From the NCBI GenBank assembly GCA_903632075.3, contig CAHIKZ030000582.1, positions 128,501-192,500 of the forward strand: 64,000 nucleotides of DNA. The letters run 5' to 3'. A program made the translations under genes and the position numbers. The stretch is from Acanthosepion pharaonis (taxonomy: Eukaryota; Mollusca; Cephalopoda; Sepiida; Sepiidae). Shown in pieces: positions 9,783 through 20,628 of this stretch (its first letter is position 1; each line of letters begins with the position of its first letter). The notes beneath the pieces are model-generated. The model saw nothing but the letters and a program-made list of their open reading frames with translations. It was not told the origin of the DNA and did no database searches.

Positions 9783-9998
9783 TTCATCGCAACACAAAAA
9801 TTACCATGTTTTGAAACCAAAACCTAAATCTTAAATTAAACTTAAAATTTAAAGTTTTTGTTCAAGCGATGCCGAATAGGCTTCGAAAGCTATTCGGAAA
9901 CGCTTGAAAATGGTACAAGAAATTAAATTTTAAGTTAAATTTAAAATTTAGTTTTTGTTTTTGGTTTCGAAACATGGTAATTTCTGTGTCGCGATGAA
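9783..9998. mobile_element. Foldback MITE, 216 bp, TA-flanked
   Basis: The whole element is an imperfect palindrome. TTCATCGCAACACAAAAATT at the left pairs with AATTTCTGTGTCGCGATGAA at the right, the arms run about 90 nt, and the centre folds as CCGAATAG/CTATTCGG. TA stands on both sides (9781-9782, 9999-10000), as for Tc1/mariner-type elements. It begins 12 bp after the solo LTR. No coding capacity. Confidence 0.82.
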
Positions 9999-10108
9999 TA
10001 CATATTTTCAAATAACAATTATAATAATTCTCTACAGTGTATCGAGCAAAAAATAAATGCTAAAGAATTCTGGATTATAAATCTGACTATTCTTTTCCTT
10101 GTATTTTG

Positions 10109-10110
<2 letters not shown>

Positions 10111-10168
<58 letters not shown>
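10111..10168. repeat. (TA)n microsatellite
   Basis: Pure TA tract of about 57 bp. Confidence 0.97.
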
Positions 10169-10169
<1 letters not shown>

Positions 10170-10615
10170 CTGGACACAGTCACAAATCAACAATTAGTCA
10201 CGTCTATCACCTTCGCACCTTAAACCTCCATCATACCTACAAACGATATTACCCTGATATTTGTTTCCCTCTTAAATTATATAAATGTTAAAGAATATAA
10301 TCATATCTACATACAGATAATGACTGACAGACAGACGGAGATAAATATAGAGAGAAAGTCACGCACATACACTGACATACGTGATAACTGGAAAGGTGTT
10401 TGGCTAAATGTAGAATTTTAAGAGGAACTTGCATTATTTAAACACTATTTCACTCGTAGTTAGCACACAAATCACTTCCTTGTTTCACTGTTGAAGTCTA
10501 TCGAATATGAATATGTGTAAATCATGTTTGTGAGCTTTTTAATTTTATCTATGATGATGTTGTAGAAAAGAAACCGTAACAATATACAATCTTCTTCCTC
10601 TATGTGACGTGTCAC
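10169..10615. other. No recognised feature
   Basis: AT-rich unique sequence; no frame over 50 codons with motifs. Confidence 0.45.
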
Positions 10616-10619
10616 TTCA

Positions 10620-11345
10620 GATCATTGGCGATCATGGATGTATATAAGTTCCTGTCCTTTGTATCTGTCAATCAATTTTGTCTTTTCGCTAACTATTTCA
10701 AACTCTGCCCTGCCATCCATTCACTCAACCTCTCCAGGTAGGTTATGCAGTATTTTCCTCTGTCCTTCTTGCCTTCGATCTGTCCAGTGAATATAAGTAT
10801 CCTTTTTTTATTGACTCGAGAACTTTGTCGGTTCTCATATGTTCGCATATTCTCAGCTTCTTTATTTAGAAGCACATTGCTGTTGTTTCAGGCATCTTTG
10901 TTAGTAATTTGCCCAGCATTCATTGCCGTATAGAAAGGATGATAGTGAGTAAAAGCGTAATGATCTTTTCTTTCTTTTCTCTTAATACTTTGCCTAGCTC
11001 TTGGAAATCATCTTTCTCTATCCTAATATTCCTTCGGATTTCTGTGTCGCACTTACCGCCCTGTTAAAAATATACTCAGATATTGAAACTGATGTACTTG
11101 TTTGATTTCGGTATCTCCAATTTGTAATTTACATGTTGGGCTGTTTCTTTTGCTAACAGCCATGCATTCTAACTTCTTACAATTAATGTTTATTATTTTC
11201 TTCTGGATTTTCTGTAATACTTTTTGTAGTTCTTCCATTTTCATATCTTTGTTTGCCACCGACGCCGTGTCATGTACATAACTTATGCTAAGATCATGGC
11301 AGCCAATTATTCGTCCTGTTAGGATTAATTCTCTCACAATCGCCT
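10620..11345 (-). pseudogene. RTE-like LINE, 3' part of reverse transcriptase ORF
   Basis: Read on the minus strand, 11337-11053 gives YVHDTASVANKDMKMEELQ and INCKKLECMAVSKRNSPTC, then IGDTEIKQVHQFQYLS. This is the region around and after the YADD catalytic box of RTE-like non-LTR retrotransposons, with the box decayed to YVHD. Further 3', 10875-10693 gives FTGQIEGKKDRGKYCITYL then ERLSEWMAGQ, the typical C-terminal GKRGRGRQ...TYL block. The parts lie in different frames with stops between. Other tails of this family lie at 12770-12965, 30080-30960 and 57750-58235, all on the same strand. Confidence 0.8.
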
Positions 11346-11349
11346 TGCT

Positions 11350-11947
11350 CTATAAGTTGGATAGATCCGGTGAGAAAATACATATTTGTTTTTCACACCT
11401 TTCTATTTTACTAGATTTAATGAAATACAGTTCTATACATACCTATGCAAAATTCTTTGGTTCTTAGGATATTTTTGCCATGATTTTCTGCAAGGAAAGA
11501 ATTCAGGAATTTCATGTATGAATGTGAATATATGCCAGGGAGGAACATGCCAGTGCAGGAAAAAAAATAATTCTATATTCGCGGATATTTTTGTGGTCAT
11601 CACTTATCTTCTCCTTTCATCAGAACCTTGACTACAATATATATAATTATATATAGAAATAACTTCAATAGGGCCAGTGATTCAACGGTAACAACAGCGT
11701 TGCGAAATATCCATATATAAGCTGAAAATTATAAAAAAATAACATACTTTAAAATGGGCAATGATTTTCTTCACGATGCTATAAAAACTGGTTTAGACAT
11801 GAAAAAAATGAAAGATGAAATCTTCATTGTTTTCTGTTTGAAAATTCTATAATATTAAAGAATATGATTGAAAGAATACAGAAGAAAATTTGGAAATGGA
11901 GTGACATATCTAATCGTTTATAACACATATCTATTTATCTATCTATC

Positions 11948-11949
<2 letters not shown>
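11350..11949. other. No recognised feature
   Basis: No repeat or gene signal seen; ends in ATCT repeats leading into a (TA)n tract. Confidence 0.4.

Positions 11950-12019
<70 letters not shown>
11950..12019. repeat. (TA)n microsatellite
   Basis: About 70 bp of pure AT dinucleotides preceded by short ATCT repeats. Confidence 0.97.
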
Positions 12020-12022
<3 letters not shown>

Positions 12023-12124
12023 ACAGAACAGTAAGATATATAATCCGGTGTTCTTATAGATATTTTTATTTTTACAAAATAGTGCTCAACGTAAATTTAC
12101 AGAGCATTAATATTATAATTAATT

Positions 12125-12260
12125 GATTTAAAATATGTTTTTTTCGCTACACAGTTCTAACCACGTTTCAAAAATGGAAGCTAAAAGCCCCGACTTTAAT
12201 TTTGTAATTAAATTAAAGACATTAGTTCCATTTCATCCTCAAGCGAATATTGGAGTAACT
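12125..12260 (+). repeat. Dispersed repeat downstream of (TA)n, copy 1
   Basis: GTTTCAAAAATGGAAGC and TTCCATTTCATCCTCAAGCG correspond to GTTTCAAAAACGAGAGC and CCCGTTTCATCTTCAAGCG at 48685-48758. Both copies lie about 100 bp after a (TA)n tract; the other copy has a hammerhead-like motif upstream of its tract. Confidence 0.55.
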
Positions 12261-12644
12261 TTTAAAATTACTGGGTTTTAAATACACATCTAAAACAAAA
12301 TTCATGTTTCCAAGGTTACCGATAAATCTATTTTTCTAGACTAGGGGTGTCTGGGTGTTCAATATGTCTATATTTTAATGTAACAGTTATTGCTACGTTT
12401 TGGTAGTGGGTATATGACCCTGGGTTGTATCCCAGTCCTGGCTGGCAAACAGTCTATAAGGAAACCCTGAATTCCCATATGACGTAGGCTATTTGAATAA
12501 TTCATAGCACATAGTGATCCAGAGCTGTTATCATTTCCTACAAAAAGTACGGCTAATTCTACACAATCCTTGGTCGTTATAATCAGCGTGTAGGTGTGTA
12601 GTTCGAGATTGAACCCTTTGACTTTCATATATCAAAATAGACGG
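12261..12644. other. No recognised feature
   Basis: GTGGGTATATGACCCTGGG and TAGTTCGAGATTGAACCC look weakly like tRNA-derived SINE parts, but no second copy is in the window. Confidence 0.3.
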
Positions 12645-12655
12645 GATATATATAT

Positions 12656-12709
<54 letters not shown>
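12645..12709. repeat. (TA)n(CA)n(TA)n compound microsatellite
   Basis: Short TA, then ACACACACACACACACACA, then about 36 bp of TA. Confidence 0.96.
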
Positions 12710-12711
<2 letters not shown>

Positions 12712-12769
12712 AACTGTTACATTCGAACATGCAAGTTACTCCTACAAAATTACATATTTTGTTTCGACG

Positions 12770-12965
12770 TTCAACACGTCTTATTTGCATGTTGGGCTGT
12801 TGTTCCTTTTGCTAACAGACATGCATTCTGTCTTCTTACAATTGATGTTTATTTTTTCTTCTCGCTTTTCTGTAATACCTTTTGTAGTTCTTCCATTTTC
12901 ATTTCTGTGTTTACCACCACCAACATGTTATCTGCATAACTTATGCTAAGATCGTGGTAGCCAAT
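12770..12965 (-). pseudogene. RTE-like LINE fragment
   Basis: Nearly the same bases as 11130-11305: TGCATGTTGGGCTGTT, TTTGCTAACAGACATGCATTC and ATAACTTATGCTAAGATCGT. On the minus strand this is the CKLE.MSVSK-type region after the RT catalytic box. Too short and broken to encode anything. Confidence 0.75.
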
Positions 12966-12997
12966 AATGCAGTTGTTTTACAATGATGGTAATAGTT

Positions 12998-13201
12998 TTA
13001 CAATGATGGTAATAAAATATTTTGTTTAAAATTCCAATTTATGAAATACCACTTCTACAATTTTTGGAAAAATTTCCATAAAAGGCAAAATCACTTGAAA
13101 ACACATTTTTTTGCCTTTTATGGAAAAATTTTCCAAAATGTAGAAGGAATTGAGGTTTCATAAATTGTAATTTTAAATCAAATCGTTTATTGCCATCATT
13201 G
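12998..13201. repeat. Foldback with about 90-nt arms
   Basis: CAATGATGGTAATAAAAT and TTCATAAATTGTAATTTTAA pair across a short centre. TTTGGAAAAATTTCCATAAA with GGCAAAA on the left matches TTTTGCC and TTTATGGAAAAATTTTCC on the right. The loop is about 18 nt. The arms are imperfect, with several mismatches, which suggests age. Confidence 0.75.
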
Positions 13202-13205
13202 TTAA

Positions 13206-13242
13206 CTACCTGATGAGGTGTATTAAACCTCGAAACATAATA
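13206..13242 (+). ncRNA. Hammerhead-like core
   Basis: CTGATGA (13210-13216), stem II GAGG/CCTC around TGTATTAAA, then GAAAC (13232-13236). The core matches the hammerhead consensus, but stem I partners are not convincing, so this may be a relic. Confidence 0.35.
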
Positions 13243-13374
13243 TGCAATTTTGTAGTAGTAACGTGCATGTTCTAATGAAATCGTTTATGATAAATTTTTA
13301 TTGCTCTACCTTTGTATTTAGCCCTTTTTCAAATTAATGCTATGAATATTTGAATTATATTCTTTTCTTTCTTT

Positions 13375-13375
13375 T

Positions 13376-13406
<31 letters not shown>

Positions 13407-13429
13407 CATATATATACATATATATATAC

Positions 13430-13506
<77 letters not shown>

Positions 13507-13514
13507 CATACAAA

Positions 13515-13600
<86 letters not shown>
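13375..13600. repeat. (CA)n/(TA)n/(CATA)n microsatellite
   Basis: About 225 bp of TA with TACATA interruptions after a short CA run. Apparent open frames here only encode alternating I and Y. Confidence 0.97.
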
Positions 13601-13606
<6 letters not shown>

Positions 13607-13639
13607 TGAATAAAAAACAGACCACTTTAAGGTTCCATG

Positions 13640-13695
13640 TAATAAATTATTTCACCACAGCCCTTTTAAAGGGTTCTGGATCATCAGACTTTACT
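13640..13695 (-). ncRNA. Hammerhead-like core, weak
   Basis: Minus strand: CTGATGA (13681-13687), a CCA...TGG stem II enclosing the self-complementary CCCTTTTAAAAGGG-like stretch, then GAAA (13650-13653). A cleavage site could not be placed. It lies 40 bp from the TA tract. Confidence 0.25.
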
Positions 13696-14247
13696 TCCAA
13701 AGGTTTAAATGAAAAATGAAAAGAAATTTACACATTTTTGAAGGGCCGTATTAAGGATATGTAAATTAACAAAGTGAGGAAGTGAGTGGGGGAGAGAAGA
13801 CATGAGTGAGTTAGATGTACCATTTCCATTCTTTATCCCTAACCCCACTTGGTGTGGGCCAGACAAACGCTTAACTTATGTTATCTTTAGATATGGATGG
13901 GTAAGTGGTGAAGAGGAAAGCCGACATAAAAGGAAGAAGATACAATAAAACAACCCTGATGAGAGAAGGTTTCACTTAATTTCTTGGACGCTGTTATTTC
14001 ACATTCCTTTAAAGGGTATATTTGGGGGTTAAAGTTTGATATAAATCTAAATGTCTACAAAATCTACGAAGAATTTAATTTGATGTTTGTTGGAGTTTTG
14101 GGTATTTTCTATGAAATAGTCGATTGAAAAAAAAATTCATAGAAAGTACATTGAAAGAATAATTCATTTTACATCTAGTAATCTTTTTTTTTTTTTCCTA
14201 AACGTTTTTCTTGTTGATTATTGTTGACATCTATTCGTTGAGTTTTG

Positions 14248-14248
<1 letters not shown>
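13696..14248. other. No recognised feature
   Basis: Includes GA-rich GTGAGTGGGGGAGAGAAGAC near 13783. No coding motifs. Confidence 0.4.

Positions 14249-14308
<60 letters not shown>
14249..14308. repeat. (TA)n microsatellite
   Basis: Pure TA tract of about 60 bp. Confidence 0.97.
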
Positions 14309-14309
<1 letters not shown>

Positions 14310-15720
14310 CAAAATTGGTTGTATTTATATCTATTTATATTGGATGGAGCTTTTGTATTTATAGAAATGTGAACACAGAAATCACGACTACATTGTACCT
14401 GTGACCTCTTATCTTCGTATGTATAAGAAAGCGTTTAACAGTTAACATTTCAGCAATCATTCCTAAATGTGCGCATATGCGTGATTGTACATATCCATCA
14501 AAAAGCCAGGATCTTCCCAAAATACAATGCCTTAAAATTTGGTTATATATGAATAAGTCGAGTGGGTCGGTTAATACAGTGTTATAATCCATGGAAACAG
14601 CGGTAGGAAAAACTGAGCAGTAGAGAAAATATTCTATCTCCGTAGATTAACAAACATGTGTGCACATATTTGAATTATATGATACTTAATTAACACCTAC
14701 ATGAAAATATCCGCAATATGTACTTTCTTATAGAAAAATTAATCTTCTAAACATGATTTTTCCAATCTCGCCTTTCATATAATTGTTGTCAAATAATCTT
14801 TAGTTATCTATGTATCAACATAACAAATCTATAGAAAACAAAGTGAATCACACTGAGAATAAATAGACGGGCTATAGAAATGTTGGCGTATCGAATTGAT
14901 AGCCGACGCAAACATCTTTGAATATAGATGTTCTACAAACGGAATATTGAATAATTTGTTTAAAACGGGAAAATGATTAAAAGAATGAGTGATAAAGAAC
15001 AAAGGTTTGGAATGCACAAAATAGCACATATACACAACGCGAATAACATTATTAAAATTTATCAAAGTCTTATTAGTTCATTGGTAAGTTTGTGTTTGGT
15101 TTTTGCTTCACATCGATGCTTGACATTTTAATCGGTGATTTCATTGTGCGTACACTATCGTTATTTGCTGAATTCTGCGATTGGCTAAAATGTATTTTTT
15201 TTAATTTTATGGTCAGTTTTTGATTTAATGAAAGAAGAAAAAATACAGCAATAAAACTAATAAAAATTACAATGTACCCGTTTTCTTGTCTTATATTACA
15301 GAATTAGAACTTACTCTCACTTTTAAAAAAATGTCTATCTGTGCTATTATTTTTCACTTCCAAGCTTTCAGATAATAATTATCAGTTTGTTCATTTGTAT
15401 TCATGTGAATATTTTCTTTGGGTTTACCTTGACCTTTGTTAGAATGACCGAACTAAATATTAACACATGAAGATATTCATAGAATATGTTAGGGTGATGT
15501 CACAAACATTTTATTACCTTTTTATCGTTATGTTCTTTACAGACTAAGGCGAATCTCCCTTTATAATTGCATGTTCTAAACAATTCTACGATATAAACTC
15601 CGTATTGTTTCTGAAGTGCAAACTATGCGCGTGCAGGGATTCTTATTTCAGTTTTTACCTATGTGAAGTAAATTTCTGTCAATTTTTATTAAAATAATTA
15701 TATCCTACTGTATGTCTATC
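14309..15720. other. No recognised feature
   Basis: 1.4 kb of AT-rich unique-looking DNA; open stretches up to 78 codons show no conserved motif on either strand. Confidence 0.45.
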
Positions 15721-15721
15721 T

Positions 15722-15793
15722 GTGTCTTTCTTTCTTTTTTTCTTTCTTTCTTTCTTTATGTTATCTATCTTTTTCGTTGCTATCTTTCTCGTT

Positions 15794-15841
<48 letters not shown>
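15722..15841 (+). repeat. (CTTT)n and (ATCT)n microsatellites
   Basis: CTTT-rich run at about 15726-15757, then twelve or so ATCT units at 15795-15842. Confidence 0.95.
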
Positions 15842-15842
<1 letters not shown>

Positions 15843-17855
15843 GTAGCTATTTCATACGTGGCTGTATATATGTTTATGTTTGTGATAGCGTGTAAAAATC
15901 TGAAAAATAAAGAAGAGCAGGTGCATCAAATATAGTTAAGACATCAAATTCTGCATGGCTTTTTACACCCAATGGAAACTACCTATCCGTTTGTTGCAGT
16001 TAATTACAGATGTTGATATTAGTTTTTTTAGAGTGAGATCATTAACACCGATATTTATTCATCACCCTAAGCATTTTCGCATTACTCATATGAGCGTCCC
16101 CGTCATCATAATACTTGATATAAACCAGGTTCATATATTTTTTATCCAAACTAATACATTTTTATCAATGTATCTACTGCTGGCAGCATAGTCAAGACGA
16201 TTAGAAGCAATATTAAACACGTTTAATTAACGAACGCATCATCTATCAGTATTAACCTGAACTTTAACTCGATATATATTTAGGGAGATCACTTCATTTT
16301 GCTGGCTGTAAGTATTTTTCTTTATCTTCCTTTTTTATAATTACTATAATCCACCAACATATATAACGACCATCTTCATGTATGCCAAATTTCCATTTTT
16401 ATCTAATCTTCAGCCAGTAAGGAGGTGATACTTTACAAATTATCTTTTTCATGAATAATCAGACAAGATAGAACCGTTTCCAAATCCTCTGTTTCCACTG
16501 CCATGTTGATTTCAGGCATTGCATTCTGGTGGTATGTTAACGTCGACCAACGCCATCGTACTATATTCTAAGAAATGGCTTTTTCATATTTTCCCTAATA
16601 GAAGAACATAGCAAAATCCATGCTATAGGATTGCAAGTATCGACAGCATAATTAATGTCTTGGGATATATTCTGATGTCAGTTCCTTTAAAGATTTTTTC
16701 CTAATAAAAACCTCATAACGGCGCCGGTTGTGAGCTCATCATCCTTTCAAATGGCAGAGATGTTTTATTTGTAAGGATGAGAAAATAATAGATCCAAGCT
16801 TTAGAATAAACGAGAATTATCGAATATTTTCTTATGTTTTACGAAAACTAAATAGAAAATATATATATTCCGTGAGTAATAAAATGACAGAAAACCCGTT
16901 CGTTTACACAATGAACAGATATATAATATTAAACCTCCAAGATGGTAGGGAGTACTTAATAATATGTTTACATACGAAGAAGAGGTACGATGCTGAGAAT
17001 ACCATAGACCGCGCATGTCAACAGCGAGAAATGTACTATGAATAAAAATTAGAATTAGTTGAAGTTTTTTGGATAGAGGATATATTAAAGGCAGAAAAAA
17101 CTGACAGAAGCTGTAAACAACAAATCTAAAGATCATTTGTAAATGGACGGCAGAGTACAGACTTAGCGGGAGATAAAAGAGGCAAACAAAAAACTATACT
17201 TTTTCTAAAATTGTATAGAGGCATAATAGTGAAAGTGAAACAGGACATAAAAGAAGTGTTATTCTCAAAAGCCTTTTTCCATGTCACTGCGCTTAATTCA
17301 ACGATTGTCCGTCAATCTCATGGATCGAACATTATACAGTGCAAGTTTCGTATAAAACTCCAGCTAATTACTCTTTCCAGCTACGAACGTATTGATCCGC
17401 CATATTTGCTGTCTGGAAAGTGTTTACTGGACTTAGATGAAAAAGAAGAAAAAAAAAAACAGTTGTCCAACATTAGATGACACCGTTGATTCTGTTCGCA
17501 AACTGATTTGAAGAAAAAAAAGTAAAACACAGTAAATGGAAGCTTTCCACAGAAAACAAATAGTCTTTTCTGAGATACACAACAGTAAAGGTTAAATATC
17601 ATGGCAAGATATATGAAACGGAAGTTAAGGGAGGAAATATCTATTAACCACAATGCAGACAGAAATCTTGCTATAAGTCAATACATTGCGATGAGAAAAA
17701 GCAGAAATTCTTATATATTCGATCTAACATTGACCAAAATAAGCAGGGACAAAAGAGTAGGTTCAGTAATCGCATACAATTAAATTATAAGAATATAGAA
17801 AATAGTATAAGCAAAAATTGTGTTTAATAGAAACCAGACTGTACTTTCATTAAAA
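15842..17855. other. No recognised feature
   Basis: Two kilobases with short AT-biased frames (up to 111 codons on the minus strand at 16801-17136, F/L/Y-rich). I see no splice-bounded exon or repeat family. Confidence 0.4.
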
Positions 17856-17859
17856 TCAT

Positions 17860-18090
17860 CATCCTTCGACCTGTGGTTGGTCGGAACTTCATTAACAATC
17901 CCTTTTCACACTGCTAGGTCATGTATTGCCGTTCCTAGATTCCCATGGTCCAACCCTGAGTCCTGAGCTATCGTGACTGGGAAATGGACTTTCACGAGAA
18001 GTCACCTCCAGAAGGATGCTATAGAAGTAAGTATGAAACGACTTCCCTGTCCGCTCGGTGGCAGTGGCCGGCAAACTGCTTAAGTGAGAT
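17860..18090. repeat. GC-richer stretch cut by PLE copy 2
   Basis: CGACCTGTGGTTGGTCGGAA and GCTCGGTGGCAGTGGCCGGC stand out from the AT-rich flank. It ends abruptly where the PLE begins (ATCGGACTATTGTCCTCG). It looks like part of another dispersed repeat, but no second copy is in the window. Confidence 0.35.
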
Positions 18091-18094
18091 TTAC

Positions 18095-19001
18095 ATCGGA
18101 CTATTGTCCTCGTCTTTGTCGCCATAATTATCCCTTCTTCAGGTGGTTAGAATGTCGAACTGAGCTCTTTATTTCGACTGTTCTAGTTCCACGTGACATA
18201 TTTGATGGATGTCAGTTATCAGTTATCTCCTGTTAATTTCCCTCTGCATTAACAAGTTATTGAACTCACACTCTTTGGGTCCTGTCACTGGATCTAACCA
18301 ACGCCTTTATCCATGTGTCCTTGATGACATCTGGGTATGGATTTCTTGGTAATTTCTTCAGCAACCATTTTTACCAGTGCTCATATTGCAATTTTGCTAT
18401 TATCAAAACATGTTTTTACCAGAGCTCATATTGCAACTTTGTTGTTATCATTGCTTTTCTTTGGCACTCCTTATTACTGGTTCCCGTATTGTATTTATTT
18501 CTATACTTGGTCGGCTAATTCCTTAAGTTTACGAATTTTCCAATGGTGTTCCTTGTATATAATCTCAACATGATCCCACAGAGGGCGGTGATGTCCCTTC
18601 TCTCTCCATATGTGGTCAGCCACGCCTATTTTTCTACTTCCCCTCGTGTTACAGCTTTCTGGTGTACTTGAAGCCTTGCCTTGATGGGGCGGCCTGTCTC
18701 TCCTTTATATTCCTTTCCACAGCTGCACGGGATAGCGTACACACACTCTTTAGTCATGTTCTCCTCTATGGGGGGGGTCTTACTCTGGAGAGATATCTGC
18801 GAAGTGTCGTCAAACTTTTGAAGGTTGTCCTGATGTTATATGGACCGCAGATCCTTTGTATTTTCTCTGATAACCCCTTCACATAAGGCCGGAGCGTACA
18901 GCAGCCGAAACGTTGTGATAAATATGGCGACAAAGATGAGGACAATAGTCCGAATGATGTAAATAATGTACATAATACCTCATCTCAGAAATATAGACAG
19001 A
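18095..19001 (-). mobile_element. Penelope-like retroelement fragment, copy 2
   Basis: Same layout as copy 1: left end GGACTATTGTCCTCGTCTTT (here missing the hammerhead half), tRNA-like tail (18251-18315), LINE-like 3' region, GIY-YIG relic (18617-18745), and a right inverted end from GGCCGGAGCGTACAGC to ATAGACAG. The right end keeps stem II and GAAACGTTGTGATAAAT but has lost CTGAAGA. RT is missing. Confidence 0.75.
18617..18745 (-). pseudogene. GIY-YIG endonuclease relic of PLE
   Basis: Minus strand: VYAIPCSCGKEYKGETGRP then IKARLQVHQKAVTRGEVEK, stop. The two cysteines before Y-x-G, the catalytic-helix R and the conserved H are all visible. This is the C-terminal nuclease of EN-containing PLEs, which nicks DNA for target-primed reverse transcription. 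The frame closes just after GEVEK, where copy 1 keeps GVADHI, so an indel is present. Confidence 0.75.
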
Positions 19002-19329
19002 CTCTAAGTGTGATTGGTTTCAGTTCTCCCTAAATTGTGTTAAGCGATGCATGGGGCCTTCAACAGATGTTCTGGATTTTTTCCAAGCAGATTTGTATAT
19101 GTTCCATCCAGTCGTCTTTCAAGACAAACAGATAATACCTAAGTCTCTGACTGATTCATTCAGTGTCATAAAAGTTTTAACTTCGAGCGGCAGATCTTGT
19201 GAAGTTTGTTAAACGGATCCCATGCAAGAGCTTTACGGATGTTGAAGTCTTTTTGGGAATGTGTGATCCAAGATATTTGAAATACTCAACTCTTTTGACG
19301 GATGTATTAATATTATTGGTCCTTATCTA

Positions 19330-19790
19330 GCTGCTCAGCTTCAGGCACTTACCTACCATCGTAAGGTTGCCTCTCTGTGCCTTTTTTTTTATAAACATTT
19401 TCATGGCAATTATTCGGATGAGCTCTTCGTAATTGTACCTTGACTTTATGTATTTAAGCACAGTACTATAATGGTGTCGAGATCTCATGAATTTATAGTT
19501 GAGCTGGCTAGATGTAACCGTAAGTTCTATGCTAACAGTTTCTTTTCTCGCACTTCTTGCTTTGGGATCTCGCTTCCAGCTCCATGTTTTCCTACCGAAT
19601 TTAATCTGTAAAAATTTAAATGCAATATCTATCTCTACCTACTGTCCTCTTGGTTACTCTTTTCTCTTTCTGCTCATTAATGTTTCTGTTCCTAATTCTT
19701 TCACCCCCTGTAATCCCTTGCGTTTTAGTGGCTTTGCTGCCTTGCTTGGAGTGATACCGATTAAAACAATACACGAGCGCGTATTATAAT
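19330..19790 (+). pseudogene. Jockey/CR1-like LINE, 3' end
   Basis: TGCCTTTTTTTTATAAACATTTTCATGG corresponds to the CLFYKYFHG region of the LINE at 28330. The frame 19499-19789 reads TVSSMLTVSFLALLALGSRF, matching the equivalent segment at 29245. The 3' end CTTGCGTTTTAGTGGCTTTG then GCCTTGCTTGGAGTGA matches the ends at 28676 and 31980 (reverse). Stops break the frame. This is the RT C-terminal region and 3' end; nothing upstream is recognised. Confidence 0.65.
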
Positions 19791-19799
19791 TATTAGATT

Positions 19800-20149
19800 C
19801 TCATTTGTATAATAAAATATGAAAATGCCAAATGACTACTGGGATTTTTATTAGCTACGCGATCCTCTATCAAATATGCTATTAAGAAGAGACTCAGCTT
19901 GTTGTAATTCGTGCATTATGAACTTAAACAGAAAATGCTGACTACTTGTTGAAAGCAGTAGATTGACCAACGAGTTTTTCTTTTTATGTATTACAGAAAA
20001 CCTGATCGTTTTGATAAATTGATTCGTTTCCTGCGGCTTATCAACCCTTTTGTTGGCTATTAAAAGACAGAAAATATTTTTAGATAGTAAGAATTTTTTG
20101 AGATAATATGGGTTTAGTTATATACGTCTTACTAATAAACCCATAACTG
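19800..20149. other. No recognised feature
   Basis: Short AT-rich stretch between the LINE tail and a short dispersed repeat. Confidence 0.4.
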
Positions 20150-20215
20150 GGGGGAGAAAAAGTGGATTCATACCTTTCCCAAGGGTAATTGCGCGTAAGT
20201 GAATATAACGAACCC
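20150..20215 (+). repeat. Short dispersed repeat, copy 2
   Basis: TTTCCCAAGGGTAATTGCGC then TAACGAA matches 9172-9232. Confidence 0.45.
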
Positions 20216-20628
20216 AACTGGAATTGGAACTTGGCTATGCGATTAACAATTCCCAGTTATTATCCATTACATCAGACGCATATCCAAGCTTACAGCTCTT
20301 GGTATTCCCAAGCGGTCACCAATCAAGGTACTGACTCAACGTTACTTAACTTCGGTAATCATACGGAAACTGGTGTTTCAACGTGATATGCTCGTAAGCC
20401 TGTCTGGACAAAAATTTAACTTACATTGTACTATTATACTGATGTAATATGGTTAATTTGTTGCTTACCTGTGGTAATCGCACAGGAACCGCTCTTCCTA
20501 AATGATGTGACCGTAAGCAAAGAAGACCATTTTGCTTATTACGGTACGAAGAATTACAAAAGTACAAGACCGTTAAGACTGCAAATGTAGATTGATACAC
20601 ACTAAGTATAGAATTTCATGCCCATCAG
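20216..20628. other. Flank of the 124-bp satellite
   Basis: No gene seen. ACCGTTAAGACTGCAAATGTAGAT near 20570 resembles the reverse complement of the satellite junction GTCTTAACGGTGTATAAATCTAC, so the array may start with an inverted partial unit. Confidence 0.35.

Larger units (their letters stand above)
12712..13290. mobile_element. Element with inverted ends, foldback core and an RTE insert
   Basis: The left end 12712-12766, read in reverse, gives TCGAAACAAAATATGTAATT and GTAACTTGCATGTTCGAATG. The right end 13230-13290 gives TCGAAACATAATATGCAATT and GTAACGTGCATGTTCTAATG, so the ends are inverted repeats. Inside are an RTE tail (12770-12965), which looks inserted, and a foldback (12998-13201). 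The right end also carries a hammerhead-like core. Inverted LTR-like ends and such a core fit a second PLE family, but no coding part is present. Confidence 0.5.

Noticed and set aside
9856..9910. Hammerhead or tRNA structure in the centre of the foldback
   Set aside because: The hairpin is explained by the palindrome itself; CTGANGA is absent.
13318..13625. Overlapping 77-87-codon open frames of I, Y, T and H
   Set aside because: They are translations of (TA)n/(CATA)n microsatellite; the same holds for the frames at 34734-35279 and 52215-52570.
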